64,000 nt of DNA. It comes from Gluconobacter albidus. Lineage in GTDB: Bacteria > Pseudomonadota > Alphaproteobacteria > Acetobacterales > Acetobacteraceae. The first letter of the stretch is position 1. Each line of letters starts with the position of its first letter. The notes beneath the pieces are model-generated. The model had not been told where the DNA came from. It did no database searches and saw only the letters and a program-made list of their open reading frames with translations. The position numbers and the translations under genes were made by a program. The stretch spans positions 122,995-186,994 of the forward strand of contig NZ_BEWL01000005.1 in assembly GCF_002723915.1 (NCBI RefSeq), read 5' to 3'. This document shows positions 16,674 to 25,005 of the stretch, in pieces.

Positions 16674-17374
16674 CAACCGCCCTGGATCCAGCAGGCCAGC
16701 TGAAACTGGTCATTTTCGACTGTGACGGCGTTCTCGTGGACAGCGAAGGCCCGTCCTGCCGGGCCACGGCGGAATTCGCCCGATCCAAGGGCATGTCCAT
16801 CTCCGACGAAGAGGCGCATCAGCGTTTCGCAGGCATGGCCCTCCCGCAGATCGTAACCGAACTCGAACACGAAATCGGTCATCCCCTGCCGGACGAAACG
16901 GCAGTCATCCTGCGCGAAAATCTCGTACAGATGATGAAGAAAATCGCAGAACCCGTAGGCGGCGCGCCTGAAATGCTGGCAGGCGTACGGTCTTCAGGAA
17001 TGCCGGTTCGCGTCGGCTCGAATTCTTCCGTCCGTGAGATGGAAGCCAAGTTCGAAAAAACCGGAATGTCGCAGTATTTCCCCGAAAACCGCGTCCACTC
17101 CGCTAACGATATGGGCTGCCCCAAGCCCGCTCCGGACGTCTATCTGTACGCCGCAAAAACCGAAGACGTTCTGCCAGAATGCTGTGTCGTCATCGAAGAC
17201 AGCGATACTGGAGCAGAAGCTGCCTGGAAGGCTGGCATGGCCTGTGTGCTGCTTCGTCCTGAAGACATGCCCGCACCGCCCTTCTGGCCCGTCGAAGGCT
17301 CGGTCCGCATCGCCCATCTGGACGAGCTGGTACCGCTGCTGCGCCGGACGCTTGAAAGCCAGAAACACGCATGA
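16670..17374 (+). CDS. HAD superfamily phosphatase (subfamily IA)
   Basis: A 234-residue haloacid dehalogenase-like hydrolase. Motif I is VIFDCDGVLVDSE (about 14-26) with nucleophile D17 and acid D19; motif II is VGSNSS, and the C-terminal VVIEDSDTGAEAA is motif IV. The D-G-V-L-V-D-S-E form and a helical cap are shared by beta-phosphoglucomutase and sugar- or glycolate-phosphatases. The substrate cannot be assigned. It overlaps both hemE and hemJ by 4 bp, so it is co-translated with haem genes. Confidence 0.85.
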   Translation: MTTALDPAGQLKLVIFDCDGVLVDSEGPSCRATAEFARSKGMSISDEEAHQRFAGMALPQIVTELEHEIGHPLPDETAVILRENLVQMMKKIAEPVGGAPEMLAGVRSSGMPVRVGSNSSVREMEAKFEKTGMSQYFPENRVHSANDMGCPKPAPDVYLYAAKTEDVLPECCVVIEDSDTGAEAAWKAGMACVLLRPEDMPAPPFWPVEGSVRIAHLDELVPLLRRTLESQKHA

Positions 17375-17817
17375 CCGACTTTCTCGCGACGTATCAGAGC
17401 TGGATCCTGTCGGTGCACATCATGGCGTTCATCGCCTGGATGGCCGGGACGTTCTATCTCCCGCGCCTGTATGTCTATCACTGTCAGGTGGTACCGGGTT
17501 CTGCCGAGAGCGAGCGGTTCAAGGTCATGGAGCGCAAGCTTCTGCGTCAGATCATGACGCCCGCCATGATCGTGACATTCCTCGCAGGCGGCGCCCTGGC
17601 CTCCATTCCCGGGCTGATCGACTGGAACGCGGGCTGGTGGTGGACGAAGCTGATCTGCGTCCTCGCCCTCGCCGGGTTTCACGGTGCCTGCGGAACATGG
17701 CGTCGCGGTTTCGCCGAAGACCGCAACCAGCACCCGGAAAAATTCTACCGGATCGCCAACGAAGTCCCCACCATCCTGATGATGGTCATCGTCATCATGA
17801 TCATCGTCCGCCCCTGA
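17371..17817 (+). CDS. hemJ: protoporphyrinogen IX oxidase HemJ
   Basis: A 148-residue inner-membrane protein with four hydrophobic segments. SVHIMAFIAWMAGTFYLPRL (about residues 14-33) carries the conserved histidine, and RKLLRQIMTPAM carries the conserved arginine/lysine pair of HemJ. It oxidises protoporphyrinogen IX to protoporphyrin IX. Position in the hemE operon supports the call. ATG 17371 overlaps the HAD gene's stop. Confidence 0.85.
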   Translation: MTDFLATYQSWILSVHIMAFIAWMAGTFYLPRLYVYHCQVVPGSAESERFKVMERKLLRQIMTPAMIVTFLAGGALASIPGLIDWNAGWWWTKLICVLALAGFHGACGTWRRGFAEDRNQHPEKFYRIANEVPTILMMVIVIMIIVRP

Positions 17818-17831
17818 GAAAGATCCCGAAC

Positions 17832-17911
17832 AAAAGTTTTTGGGTGTCGCCTTTTTTCAAAAAAGTGACAGTCTTCGAAGCTTTTTGAAAAAAGCTTCAC
17901 CAAAAACTTTT
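17832..17911 (+). terminator. composite palindromic terminator after hemJ
   Basis: Outer arms AAAAGTTTTTGGGTG (17832-17846) and CACCAAAAACTTTT (17898-17911) pair with one bulge. They enclose two further hairpins: CTTTTTTCAAAAAAG (about 17850-17865) and GAAGCTTTTTGAAAAAAGCTTC (about 17877-17897), each with its own A/T run. It sits between convergent genes (hemJ, SDR) and can work in both directions. Similar AAAAGTTTTTGGTG-type palindromes recur in Acetobacteraceae genomes (from memory). Confidence 0.75.
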
Positions 17912-17918
17912 ATGACTT

Positions 17919-18890
17919 TCAGATCAGGCCGTATTTTACGCCGGTCATCTGTTCCGAGACGGTCCACAGACGCGCGGCCAGTTCGGGTACATGCGCCAGA
18001 GCCGGCAGCCCCGCGATCCCCGGCACACCACGACGTTCTCCCGGCCCCTGCGGGCCATAATAGCTGCCGTCATGCGCCTGCGGACTGGCAAGAGCATAGA
18101 GCAGCGGCCACGCCCCCTCCTCGACCGTCTGCCCCATGGCATGAAACACCGGCCCGGCGACACTGCGCGCCAGACTGCGCATGAACCGCGCGGCTTTGTT
18201 GGCGGACTGGTCCAGACTGCCGTTATTCGCGACGATATCACTCGCCGCCCAGCCCGGATGCGCCGCACGCGAATGGATGGGCCAGGGCGCTTTCGCAGCC
18301 CGGCGGTTCAGTTCGAGCGCAAACAGCAGGTTGGACAGCTTGCTCTGACGATACCGCACCATCGGATTGTAGGAATGCCGCGCATTCAGGTCACCAAACG
18401 GAATCTCCCCCTTCAGCGCCGCAAGAGACGCCACCGTCATGACCGTGGCATTCCCCGCCGCCAGCAACGGCAGCAGCCGCCCCGTCAGAGCGAAGTGCCC
18501 GAGATGATTGGTGCCGAACTGCAATTCGAACCCGTCTTTTGTCGTCAGACGCGTCGCAGGCCCCATGACCCCGGCATTGTTCGCCAGAAGATGGATCGGC
18601 TCGCCCCGGCTGCGCATCGCGGACGCAAACGCCTCGATCCCGGCCAGCGACGCCAGATCCAGCAGCTCGAACCGCGATTTGACGAACGGCACGCGCTCAT
18701 GAAGCCGTGCCAGCGCCGCCTGTCCCTTGTCATGACTGCGGCCGCTCAGCACGATCGCAGCGCCCTGCCTGGCCAGCCCGCAGGCGACCTCGAACCCCAG
18801 CCCCCCTGTCGATCCGGTGATGAGCGCCGTTTTTCCGTCCAGACGTTCAAGAGAGTCGGTAGACCACTCGGGAGCGGAGGGCTGTGTCAT
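17919..18890 (-). CDS. short-chain dehydrogenase/reductase
   Basis: A 323-residue classical-type SDR. TGSTGGLG (25-32) is the NAD(P)-binding glycine motif, LANNAGVMGP follows near residue 103, and the catalytic YRQSK sits around 180. The length and a C-terminal extension (YYGPQGPGERRG) resemble retinol-dehydrogenase/protochlorophyllide-reductase-like SDRs that use NADP(H). The substrate is unknown. 23 bp downstream of the DedA gene on the same strand, so probably co-transcribed. Confidence 0.87.
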   Translation of the reverse strand: MTQPSAPEWSTDSLERLDGKTALITGSTGGLGFEVACGLARQGAAIVLSGRSHDKGQAALARLHERVPFVKSRFELLDLASLAGIEAFASAMRSRGEPIHLLANNAGVMGPATRLTTKDGFELQFGTNHLGHFALTGRLLPLLAAGNATVMTVASLAALKGEIPFGDLNARHSYNPMVRYRQSKLSNLLFALELNRRAAKAPWPIHSRAAHPGWAASDIVANNGSLDQSANKAARFMRSLARSVAGPVFHAMGQTVEEGAWPLLYALASPQAHDGSYYGPQGPGERRGVPGIAGLPALAHVPELAARLWTVSEQMTGVKYGLI

Positions 18891-18913
18891 GACGTCTGTC
18901 CTTCCAGTCTGTG

Positions 18914-19603
18914 TCAGCTCGATTTCTTGTCCACACGCGATTCCTCGCGCTTTTCGTCTTCCTCGGCCTGCCGGAGCGCCTCATCCGTCAGGCGCTTCTC
19001 GTTTTTCTTGAGAAAAACGAGCGCCCCGATCAGACAGCAGACCCCCACGACCGCCATGGCGATCCCGACCGGCCCAGTGATCTTCTCGATCTGCTTGCCA
19101 AGCTCATAGGTCACAAAGGCATAGCCACCGGCCCAGCAGATGCCACCGAGCGCATTGAAGAACAGAAACGAATGCCAGGGCATCCGGTTCGCTCCCGCCA
19201 GCAATGCCACGAACACCCGCAGCACCGCGACGAAACGCCCCAGAAACACGACGATCCCGCCATGCCTGCGGAACAGATACCGCCCCAGCATCAGCCGCTC
19301 TTCGGTCAGACCGACTTTCTGGCCGTGCTTTTTCAGAATGCCGTAACCAAAGTGATGGCCGATCAGATAGCCGATATTGTCGCCCATGATGGCACCGAGC
19401 ACGGCGGCCAGCGCGATCCAGCGGATTTCAAGATGATGGGTGCTGCCCGCATAGAGCGAAGCGGCGATGATGACGCTCTCCGCCGGAAGAGGAAGGCCCA
19501 TGCTCTCGAACATGACGGTGATGCCGACGACGCCATAGCCATACTGCACCAGCATGTGATCGAGAAAATGACTGAGATGAAACAGTGTCCTGGTCCTGTT
19601 CAA
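18914..19603 (-). CDS. DedA family membrane protein
   Basis: A 229-residue DedA/VTT-domain protein. The N-terminal MFESMGLPLPAESVII (about 33-48) is the hallmark re-entrant segment, and FLGRFVAVLRVFVALLAG (about 120-137) carries the conserved F-x-G-R motif. Members translocate phospholipid carriers such as undecaprenyl phosphate or maintain membrane potential. The C-terminal tail is highly charged. Only 60 bp separate its start from the divergent peptidase gene. Confidence 0.88.
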   Translation of the reverse strand: MNRTRTLFHLSHFLDHMLVQYGYGVVGITVMFESMGLPLPAESVIIAASLYAGSTHHLEIRWIALAAVLGAIMGDNIGYLIGHHFGYGILKKHGQKVGLTEERLMLGRYLFRRHGGIVVFLGRFVAVLRVFVALLAGANRMPWHSFLFFNALGGICWAGGYAFVTYELGKQIEKITGPVGIAMAVVGVCCLIGALVFLKKNEKRLTDEALRQAEEDEKREESRVDKKSS

Positions 19604-19663
19604 GCTGTGGCGGAAGAGAGTGCCACCGGCTACGATACTACGGCATCGGAGACAGGATGAAAA

Positions 19664-21583
19664 ATGACGCCCCCTTCCCCCTCATCTTCCGCAGCCTTGT
19701 CGGGACACTGGCCGTCCTGGGTCACGCCCGAACTCGTGGCCGGACGCACCCTGTCCTTCTCCGAACTGCGTACTGCTGGGGAGTGGATCTTTTGGCTTGA
19801 AAGCCGCCCGGACGAACAGGGCCGCTCCGTCATCACGGCCCGCGACCCTGAAGGAACACTCCGCGACCTGATCCCGGCGGAATACTCGGTCGGCACCCGC
19901 GTGCATGAATATGGCGGCGGCGCATGGGACATGCGCCTGAAAGACAGCGCCAAAGACAACGCCCCGCAGGTCGTCTTCAGCGATCGCAAACGTGGCGGCG
20001 TCTGGTTCAGCGACGGCACCATCTCCACGCAATGGGCTACGGCGGGTGAAAGTCCCGAACACCGCTACGCCGACCTGACGTTCGATCCGGCTGCCGATGC
20101 CGTGTTCTGCGTGCGCGAAAGCCACGGTAAAAGTGTGCCCGTCGCAGCCCTCGTTCACGTTCAGGCCGACGGACGCGAAACCGTGCTGGTCGAAGGCGCG
20201 GATTTCTACGCCGCCCCCCGGCCCTCACCCGATGGAAATTTTCTGGCCTGGTTCAGCTGGAACGACCCGGCCATGCCCTGGACCGCCACGACGCTTTCCG
20301 TCGCCCCCTTTGACCGCACAACCGGAACGCTCGGCCCTGTTACGGACCTGAACGGACCTGAACCGTGCAGCATCATCGAACCCTGCTGGTCCCCAGACGG
20401 CACGCTCTACGCCACGTCCGACGCCTCGGGCCGCTGGACCCCCGTCCGCTTTTCCCATGACGAGACAGGCTGGCACCCCCATTTCCTCGACGGTGCCAAC
20501 GCCGAAATCGGCCTGCCGCACTGGGTTTTCGGACAGCGCAGTATGGCGCCCCTGCCCGGAAACCGTCTGCTGGCCCTCGGCATCCGCCACGGCCTCAACC
20601 ACGTCCTGCTGGAAGACAACGGGCGCTGGACCGAACTTGCGCTCGGCACGCCCGTCAACGTCCCCGAACCTCTCGGAAACGGACAGTTCGCCTGGATCGA
20701 CGCCCCGGCCGATGCCCCCGCCGCCATCGCCTTCGGCTGCCCCGGCAAAGCCTGCGACCGCTTCCGCATCAGCGTCACCCTCCCGCACGGCGTCACGAAA
20801 GCCGATATCGCAACCCCCACCCCCCTGAGCTTCCCAACTGCAAACGGCGCACAGGCCCACGCCCTGTTCTACGCCCCCGCCAGCAGCACCAGCGTCCTGC
20901 GGGAAGGTGAAAAACCCCCGCTCGTCGTCATGGCGCATGGCGGCCCGACCGGCCGCGCCAACCCGTTCTTCGCCTTCAAGGTGCAGTGGTGGACCTCGCG
21001 CGGTTTCGCCGTCCTCGACGTCAATTATCGCGGCTCAACCGGCTTCGGCCGCGCCTACCGCGAAGCACTGGACGGACAATGGGGTGTCGCGGATATCGAA
21101 GACTGCCTCGCCGGCGTGCAGGCTGTGCTCGACCGCGGCCTCGCCGACCCCGCCCGCTGCGTCATCCGCGGCAGCAGCGCCGGCGGCCTGACCGTTCTCG
21201 GCGCCCTCGCACAGTCGGATCTCTTCGCTGCTGGAACCTCCCTCTATGGCGTCACGGATCTACGAGCCCTCGCCGAAGAAACGCACAAGTTTGAAGCCCG
21301 CTATCTGGACGGGCTGATCGGCCCCTATCCCGAAGATGAGGCCGTGTATCTGAAACGTTCCCCCCTCACGCAGGCCGAGGGCATTACCGTTCCTGTCCTG
21401 TTCCTGCATGGCGGCGCAGATAAAGTCGTTCCCCTGTCACAGGCGGAGTCCATGCGCACAAAACTCGAACATTCCGCCCTGCACGTCTATCCGGAGGAAG
21501 CCCACGGCTTCCGCGCCCGCGAAACCATAGAAGACGCCCTGCAACGGGAACTCGCCTTCTATCAGCAGGTCTTCACCCCATAG
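19664..21583 (+). CDS. S9 family prolyl oligopeptidase-like serine peptidase
   Basis: 639 residues: an N-terminal beta-propeller-like domain (to about 400) and a C-terminal alpha/beta-hydrolase. Catalytic residues are visible: serine in RGSSAGG (about 505), aspartate in HGGADKVVP (about 585) and histidine in EEAHGFR (about 613). GGPTGRANPFF and NYRGSTGFGR give the oxyanion region typical of the S9C acylaminoacyl-peptidase group. No signal peptide is seen, so it is probably cytoplasmic, trimming small or acylated peptides. Confidence 0.88.
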   Translation: MTPPSPSSSAALSGHWPSWVTPELVAGRTLSFSELRTAGEWIFWLESRPDEQGRSVITARDPEGTLRDLIPAEYSVGTRVHEYGGGAWDMRLKDSAKDNAPQVVFSDRKRGGVWFSDGTISTQWATAGESPEHRYADLTFDPAADAVFCVRESHGKSVPVAALVHVQADGRETVLVEGADFYAAPRPSPDGNFLAWFSWNDPAMPWTATTLSVAPFDRTTGTLGPVTDLNGPEPCSIIEPCWSPDGTLYATSDASGRWTPVRFSHDETGWHPHFLDGANAEIGLPHWVFGQRSMAPLPGNRLLALGIRHGLNHVLLEDNGRWTELALGTPVNVPEPLGNGQFAWIDAPADAPAAIAFGCPGKACDRFRISVTLPHGVTKADIATPTPLSFPTANGAQAHALFYAPASSTSVLREGEKPPLVVMAHGGPTGRANPFFAFKVQWWTSRGFAVLDVNYRGSTGFGRAYREALDGQWGVADIEDCLAGVQAVLDRGLADPARCVIRGSSAGGLTVLGALAQSDLFAAGTSLYGVTDLRALAEETHKFEARYLDGLIGPYPEDEAVYLKRSPLTQAEGITVPVLFLHGGADKVVPLSQAESMRTKLEHSALHVYPEEAHGFRARETIEDALQRELAFYQQVFTP

Positions 21584-21602
21584 ATCCAGGCAAATCCCGG
21601 TT

Positions 21603-22028
21603 TCAGTCGTCGGCAAGCCCGAACTGGCTGGGATAGGGCATGGCGTTGCGGCTGAGCTTCTTCTTTTTCCAGTCTGCCAGCGCCCTGTCATATTCGACAT
21701 GGCGCAGCGCGAACTGTAGTGCTTCCACATGCCGCTCGTCGGCCGGGTCCATCATGTTCCGGCGCCAGCCCGCCGCAATCAGCCAGTATTCCCCGGCCAG
21801 CCGCCAGTCTCCGGCCTCATGATGCTCCAGCGCCAGCCGCTCAAGCCCATGATACTTGTTCTTCGGATTGGCGAGCGCTTCGGGCGTGAGAATGAAATCA
21901 TCCCCTTTCCAGAGGAACGTCGATTTCATGTAGGGAAACTGCCGGGTCATCACACCCGGATCTCCGAAATGCTCTTTAATCAGCATCGGAACAAGCCTGT
22001 CGTAAGACCGACGCCATTCACACTGCAC
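21603..22028 (-). CDS. conserved hypothetical protein (weak ANR/PerC-like resemblance)
   Basis: 141 residues, no signal peptide or membrane segment. The C-terminal half has an HHEAGDWRLAGEYWLIAA segment followed by a short charged helix. It recalls the helix-turn layout of small ANR/PerC-type regulators, but I would not assign function on it. Two starts are possible: GTG 22028 and ATG 21986, neither with a strong ribosome site. It is rich in Trp, His and Arg and converges on the S9 peptidase gene. Confidence 0.55.
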   Translation of the reverse strand: MQCEWRRSYDRLVPMLIKEHFGDPGVMTRQFPYMKSTFLWKGDDFILTPEALANPKNKYHGLERLALEHHEAGDWRLAGEYWLIAAGWRRNMMDPADERHVEALQFALRHVEYDRALADWKKKKLSRNAMPYPSQFGLADD

Positions 22029-22130
22029 AGATCGTTTCCCTGAAAATCACATTGAAAGAGTGCGGCCTCTATAACGAACAGGAACACCAGAGTCGATTTC
22101 TTCAACCTGCCCCAGCCCCGCCCTGTTCCC

Positions 22131-22159
22131 TATTAATAACAATATAAATGTTATTAATA
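22131..22159. promoter_or_regulatory. perfect 11-bp inverted repeat in AT-rich intergenic region
   Basis: TATTAATAACA (22131-22141) and TGTTATTAATA (22149-22159) are exact reverse complements around ATATAAA. The 350-bp gap 22029-22378 is much richer in A+T than its flanks and otherwise holds no gene I can support. The repeat lies 220 bp upstream of the EamA exporter and 103 bp upstream (on minus) of the hypothetical gene. It could be an operator for either, or a DNA-structure element; without a T run beyond the arms it is not a classical terminator. Confidence 0.5.
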
Positions 22160-22378
22160 AATAAATTTACGTTATCATTCAATCTATACCGTAATTGTCA
22201 AAGAAAATATTCGAAGTCCCGGAAACGGGTTTGAATTTCAATAATAGTTCTTCTAAGAAGCCTGACCGCAATTACCGATGCCCTATTCAGGCCCGAACGC
22301 TCTGTCATGCGTTCAGAGGGCACAGGGTTATTTTTTCGGCACGATTCCTTCTCTCTCCCGTCAGAGTCCCCGAGCCTT

Positions 22379-23344
22379 ATGGACACCAAAACCCTCTTCT
22401 CCGGAATGGCCCTGGCCTTCGGAGCATACTCCGCGTTCGCCATCAGCGACGCCTTTTCCAAACTGCTGGACGGGAGTCTCGATCCCTTCGAGGTTGCGTT
22501 TTTTGGCGGGGTGTTCGGGTTCCTCATTCTTCCCTTCATCCGTAAATCAAACGAATCCTACCTCGATATCGTGCGCCCGAAGCTTCGCGGCATGTGGCTG
22601 CTGCGCGCGATCTGCGTCTTCGTCGCCACGGCCGCCAGCGTCAAAGCCTTCATGCTGCTCTCGATGCCCGAGGCCCTGTCGATCACCTTCCTGATGCCGC
22701 TGTTCGTCACGATCCTCTCCGTCGTGCTGCTCAAGGAGAAAGTGACGTTCTGGGCATGGCTTGCGGTCGGCCTCGGCTTTGCGGGCGTTCTGATCGTCCT
22801 GCGTCCGGGAATGCGCCCGCTCAATCTGGGCCATCTCTGCGCGCTTCTGGCAGCCTGCGCCAATGCGGGCAGCGTGATCGCTTACCGGATCGCCAGCAAG
22901 GAAACCGTCCGCCTGTCGCTCTTCGGGTCCAGCCTGATGGGTGCGCTGGTCGGCAACGGTCTCCTCATGCTCGCCCACGCCACATGGCCCTCCAACACAA
23001 AGATCTGGTTCTACCTGTTTGGCTACGGCTTCCTGACCGCCCTCGGACAGCTCTGCATGATGCTCGCAACCGCCAGAGCACCAGCAAACCGCGTGGCCCT
23101 GCCGCAATACAGCCAGATGGCCTGGGGTGTCGCGCTGAGCTACTTCCTGTTCAAACAGCCGCTCGATCGCTGGACCTTCGTCGGCATCGCGGTCCTGACA
23201 GCATCAGGCATGCTGAACTGGATCCGTCAGCGCATCCGCTACGAAAAGATGGCGATGAAAGAGCGTCTCGAACGTCTCAAGGCGCGCAAAGTCGCCAAGG
23301 GAAACCTCAAAGCCGCCAAGCAGAGCGCGCTCTCCACACGCTGA
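22379..23344 (+). CDS. EamA/DMT-family exporter
   Basis: 321 residues with ten predicted membrane helices in two EamA halves, the drug/metabolite transporter layout. The first half starts SGMALAFGAYSAFAISDAF and the second near LNLGHLCALLAACANAGSV. LKEKVTFWAWLAVGLGFAG is the typical end of the first repeat. The C terminus is a positively charged tail of about 35 residues rich in Lys/Arg. Substrate unknown; relatives export amino acids, purines or drugs. ATG 22379 is chosen because the upstream frame lies in AT-rich noncoding sequence. Confidence 0.86.
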   Translation: MDTKTLFSGMALAFGAYSAFAISDAFSKLLDGSLDPFEVAFFGGVFGFLILPFIRKSNESYLDIVRPKLRGMWLLRAICVFVATAASVKAFMLLSMPEALSITFLMPLFVTILSVVLLKEKVTFWAWLAVGLGFAGVLIVLRPGMRPLNLGHLCALLAACANAGSVIAYRIASKETVRLSLFGSSLMGALVGNGLLMLAHATWPSNTKIWFYLFGYGFLTALGQLCMMLATARAPANRVALPQYSQMAWGVALSYFLFKQPLDRWTFVGIAVLTASGMLNWIRQRIRYEKMAMKERLERLKARKVAKGNLKAAKQSALSTR

Positions 23345-23412
23345 CCCCCGTTCCGCCGCCCCGGACCAGAACACCGGTCTCCGGGGCCGTGCTGACACGC
23401 TGAACAACGAAC

Positions 23413-24798
23413 TCAGGGCCTTACGATATCCGGCTCCAGCTTCCGGATGACCCGAAACGCCGTCACTACGGCCAGACTGCCAAACAGCACCACGCCCAGC
23501 GACTGCCCGACCAGAATCCCGATCGGCCCATAAGCCGACCCGATCCAGACGAACGGAATGGTCCCCAGCGTCGCCCGGCCCCAGTTGAAACCCGTGGAAT
23601 AGAACGGGTGCCCCAGATTGTTGAACGCCGTATTGGCCACAAACAGCAATCCGACGAACATGTAACTCAGCACCAGCCAGCAGCAGAACAGCCGTACGAT
23701 GTCCACGCCCACACCCTGAAGCTCAAAAAGCTGGATGATGTAAGTGTGCGCCCCCGCCAGAACCAGCCATGTCACGCCCACACACAGTGCCGTCAGCTTC
23801 AGCGCCGCCAGAAGCGCCTCCTGCACACGATGGATCTGCCGCGCGCCTAGGTTCTGCGCCATGATCGGCCCGACCGACCCCGTCAGTGCAAAAACCAGCG
23901 AAAACGCCACCGGCACGATCCGGTCAATGGTCGCCTGTCCCGAGACGGCATTGAGCCCGAACCGCGCCATTGCATGCGTCACGAACAGCGCGCCCGTCGG
24001 CGTCGCCAGATTGGTCGCAATCGCCGGAACCGCAATCCCGCCAATCAGCCGCGTGGACGGCCCGAAAGCGGAACGCTGCGGCCATTCCAGCATGGCATGA
24101 CCCCGAAGGTTCAGAAATCCGCTCGCCGTAATGGCCAGCCGCGCCAGAACCGTGCTGATCGCAGCCCCCTCAAGCCCCAGATGCAGCCCGAAAATCATGA
24201 TCGGGTCCAGACACGCGGACACAGCCGCCCCGGTCAGTGTCACCCGCATCGAGCGTTTCGCATCCCCGACTGCCCGCAGCAGTGACGACAGCGCCATCCC
24301 CAGACACACAAGCGGCAGCGCCGGCGACACGATGTGCAGGAAGGTGGCCGCATGCTCCTGCGCCTCGCCATGCGCCCCCAGAAGCCCGAGCAGAGGCATG
24401 GCAAAGGTCGCCGTCAACAGGCCCAGAACGGCCGCAATCGCCACCATGACCACCAGAAATGCCGAGGCCATCCGCCGCGCCTCGGCATGCTGACACGCCC
24501 CGATCAGCCGCCCCGTGCAGGCCCCGAGCCCGATCGTCATGCCAATGGAAACCGACACCTGCACGTAACTGACTGCCGTCGCAAACGCGATCGCTGCCGT
24601 CAGTGTCTTGTCATGCAGATGGGAAATATAACCGTAATTGAGCAGATCCACGGCAAACACGGCCATCAGCCCGATCGCCCCGGTTCCGGCCATGGTCACG
24701 ACATGACGCATGATGCTGCCATGAACGAATCTGGCCGGTCTTACCGGAGAATCGTCAGGAATACAGGGCTTTTTGGGGTCTTCATCTGGCTCTGGCAT
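23413..24798 (-). CDS. MATE family efflux transporter
   Basis: 461 residues and twelve hydrophobic segments; a sodium- or proton-coupled multidrug exporter of the MATE (NorM/DinF) superfamily. Family cues include SIGMTIGLGACTGRLIGA in helix 2, SLLRAVGDAKRSMRV (the conserved R-x-x-G-D segment), and GQATIDRIVPVAFSLVFALTG in the second half. A 30-residue charged N-terminal arm precedes helix 1. Converges on the EamA gene with a 68-bp gap. Confidence 0.87.
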   Translation of the reverse strand: MPEPDEDPKKPCIPDDSPVRPARFVHGSIMRHVVTMAGTGAIGLMAVFAVDLLNYGYISHLHDKTLTAAIAFATAVSYVQVSVSIGMTIGLGACTGRLIGACQHAEARRMASAFLVVMVAIAAVLGLLTATFAMPLLGLLGAHGEAQEHAATFLHIVSPALPLVCLGMALSSLLRAVGDAKRSMRVTLTGAAVSACLDPIMIFGLHLGLEGAAISTVLARLAITASGFLNLRGHAMLEWPQRSAFGPSTRLIGGIAVPAIATNLATPTGALFVTHAMARFGLNAVSGQATIDRIVPVAFSLVFALTGSVGPIMAQNLGARQIHRVQEALLAALKLTALCVGVTWLVLAGAHTYIIQLFELQGVGVDIVRLFCCWLVLSYMFVGLLFVANTAFNNLGHPFYSTGFNWGRATLGTIPFVWIGSAYGPIGILVGQSLGVVLFGSLAVVTAFRVIRKLEPDIVRP

Positions 24799-25005
24799 GT
24801 CACTGTATCATGCCTGTTTCAGGGCCGGAGAACCAGAGGCCGCCAGCGTTTTTTCGCCCCCGTCCCAGCCTTGTCTCCGTTCGTAACAACAGGCGAATCT
24901 GCCCTTTTTGCGCTTGTAAGGACTTCTTTAATATCCCCTGTGGAATCCTCGGCAGTGATGCTCGGGCATACGACCCGCAGCCTGTTCCATGTCCGGGAGT
25001 ATGCC

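Noticed and set aside
22195..22378. Frame upstream of the EamA gene
   Set aside because: AT-rich, no ribosome site, not similar to any protein and overlaps the exporter in another frame.
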